Below, one piece after another: positions 5,509 to 6,128 of a DNA stretch of 6,128 bases. Position 1 is the stretch's first letter. Each line of letters starts with the position of its first letter. Under the pieces are notes generated by a model. That model did no database searches. It was given only the letters and a program-made list of their open reading frames with translations, and was not told the origin of the DNA. The DNA is taken from NCBI GenBank assembly GCA_030040815.1, contig JASHSZ010000132.1, forward strand, positions 1-6,128, written 5' to 3'. The DNA is from Streptosporangiaceae bacterium (lineage in GTDB: Bacteria > Actinomycetota > Actinomycetes > Streptosporangiales > Streptosporangiaceae). The position numbers and the translations under genes were made by a program.

Positions 5509-6128
5509 TTACGCGTGCGACGGCAGCTCCACGGTGACCACGGTAGGGCCGCCGCGGGGACTGCTGATCTCCATCCGGCCGTCCACGGTACGGATCCGAT
5601 CGGCCAGTCCGCGCAACCCGCCCCCGGCATCCGCGCGGGCTCCGCCGTGGCCGTCATCGGTGACCCGGACGCGCAGCAGACCCGGCACGTGCACGGCCTC
5701 GAGCGTGGCGTGCCGGGCTCCGCTGTGCTTGGCTACGTTGGCAATGAGCTCGGCGGCGCAGAAGTACGCGATGGTTTCGATCGCTGCGGATGGCGGCTCC
5801 GGGATGTCCAGGACCAATTCGACCGGAACGGCGCTCCGGGCGGCGAGTGTCGTCAGCGCGTCAGGCAGGCCGTTGTCGAGGACTGGCGGGTGTATCCCGC
5901 GAGCCAGCACGCGCAGTTCGCTGATCGCCTCGATGGCGCTACGGTGCGCTGCGTCGACCAGCTCGACGGCACGGTCGAGATCCGCGGGCGCCACCGTGTC
6001 TGCACCGCCGTCGAGCTTCTCCTTCGCCAGGCCCAGCTTCATCGCCAGTCCGACCAGCTGCGCCTGAGCGCCGTCGTGCAGGTCACGCTCGATCCTGCGC
6101 AGCCTGGCCGCGGAATCGTCTACCGCAT
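5509..6128 (-). CDS. Sensor histidine kinase, HisKA_3 (NarL-partner) type, N-terminus outside the window
   Basis: Only the C-terminal 205 residues are present; the frame runs open through the window edge, so the sensor or membrane part is missing. The first visible residues hold the phosphorylation site: ARLRRIERDLHDGAQAQLVG, with the phospho-accepting His encoded at 6076-6078, in the DLHDGAQ motif of the HisKA_3 dimerisation domain. The HATPase domain follows, with the RGIHPPVLDNGLPDAL linker, the N-box AELIANVAKHSGA, the first glycine box VTDDGHGGA and the second GGGLRGLADRIRTVDGRMEI, ending ELPSHA. All catalytic motifs look intact. An internal ATG at 6042 falls after the phospho-His, so it is not the true start. 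The kinase would autophosphorylate on His and pass the phosphate to Asp52 of the regulator encoded immediately downstream. The stimulus cannot be judged without the N-terminus. Confidence 0.94.
   Translation of the reverse strand, partial: AVDDSAARLRRIERDLHDGAQAQLVGLAMKLGLAKEKLDGGADTVAPADLDRAVELVDAAHRSAIEAISELRVLARGIHPPVLDNGLPDALTTLAARSAVPVELVLDIPEPPSAAIETIAYFCAAELIANVAKHSGARHATLEAVHVPGLLRVRVTDDGHGGARADAGGGLRGLADRIRTVDGRMEISSPRGGPTVVTVELPSHA

Noticed and set aside
4865..6067. 400-residue plus-strand open frame
   Set aside because: It is antisense to the response regulator and kinase, both with full sets of catalytic motifs; long antisense frames are expected in high-GC DNA.
1..6128. CRISPR arrays, tRNA genes, insertion sequences, riboswitches
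   Set aside because: I looked for regularly spaced repeats, tRNA arms, terminal inverted repeats with transposase motifs and riboswitch cores, and found none that I could support.

Overview
This is a high-GC window with strong G/C bias at third codon positions and gene families typical of soil actinomycetes: a DUF664/DinB-fold protein, an F420/FMN-type luciferase-like oxidoreductase, a YtrA-type GntR repressor with an ABC-2 exporter, and a NarL-type two-component pair. The genus cannot be fixed from the sequence. There is no rRNA, tRNA, CRISPR array, phage gene or recognisable transposase.

Layout. Positions 1-339 hold no confidently identified gene, only a coding-like minus-strand stretch (55-318) that may be the tail of a broken gene. 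A DinB/DUF664 protein lies at 340-939 (+). Convergent to it on the minus strand are a possible 72-aa basic protein (930-1148) and, upstream of that, a flavin-dependent oxidoreductase of the bacterial luciferase superfamily (1161-2183). The 283-bp region 2184-2466 separates this oxidoreductase from a divergent plus-strand operon. It contains a 21-codon leader-like ORF with a strong ribosome-binding site, a candidate promoter, and a perfect CACTAA-N4-TTAGTG palindrome over the predicted transcription start.

The operon at 2467-4801 is GntR/YtrA-type repressor, ABC ATPase, six-span ABC-2 permease, joined by two ATGA stop/start overlaps. The likely working model is that the repressor sits on the palindrome and shuts off its own operon until an unknown signal (often cell-envelope stress or an antibiotic in relatives) releases it; the ATPase and permease then form an exporter or envelope-stress module.

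Convergent to this operon, after a short gap containing a stem-loop that overlaps the permease stop codon, is a minus-strand two-component system: a NarL/FixJ response regulator (4826-5491) and, upstream of it, a HisKA_3-type histidine kinase (5509-6128) cut by the window edge.

Overall assessment: the genes belong to known families and I see no clearly new system. The points worth a second look are the shared operator/divergent promoter region, the disrupted-looking coding stretch upstream of the oxidoreductase, the two small unassigned minus-strand reading frames, and a Gly/Ala/Ser-rich insertion in the response regulator receiver domain.
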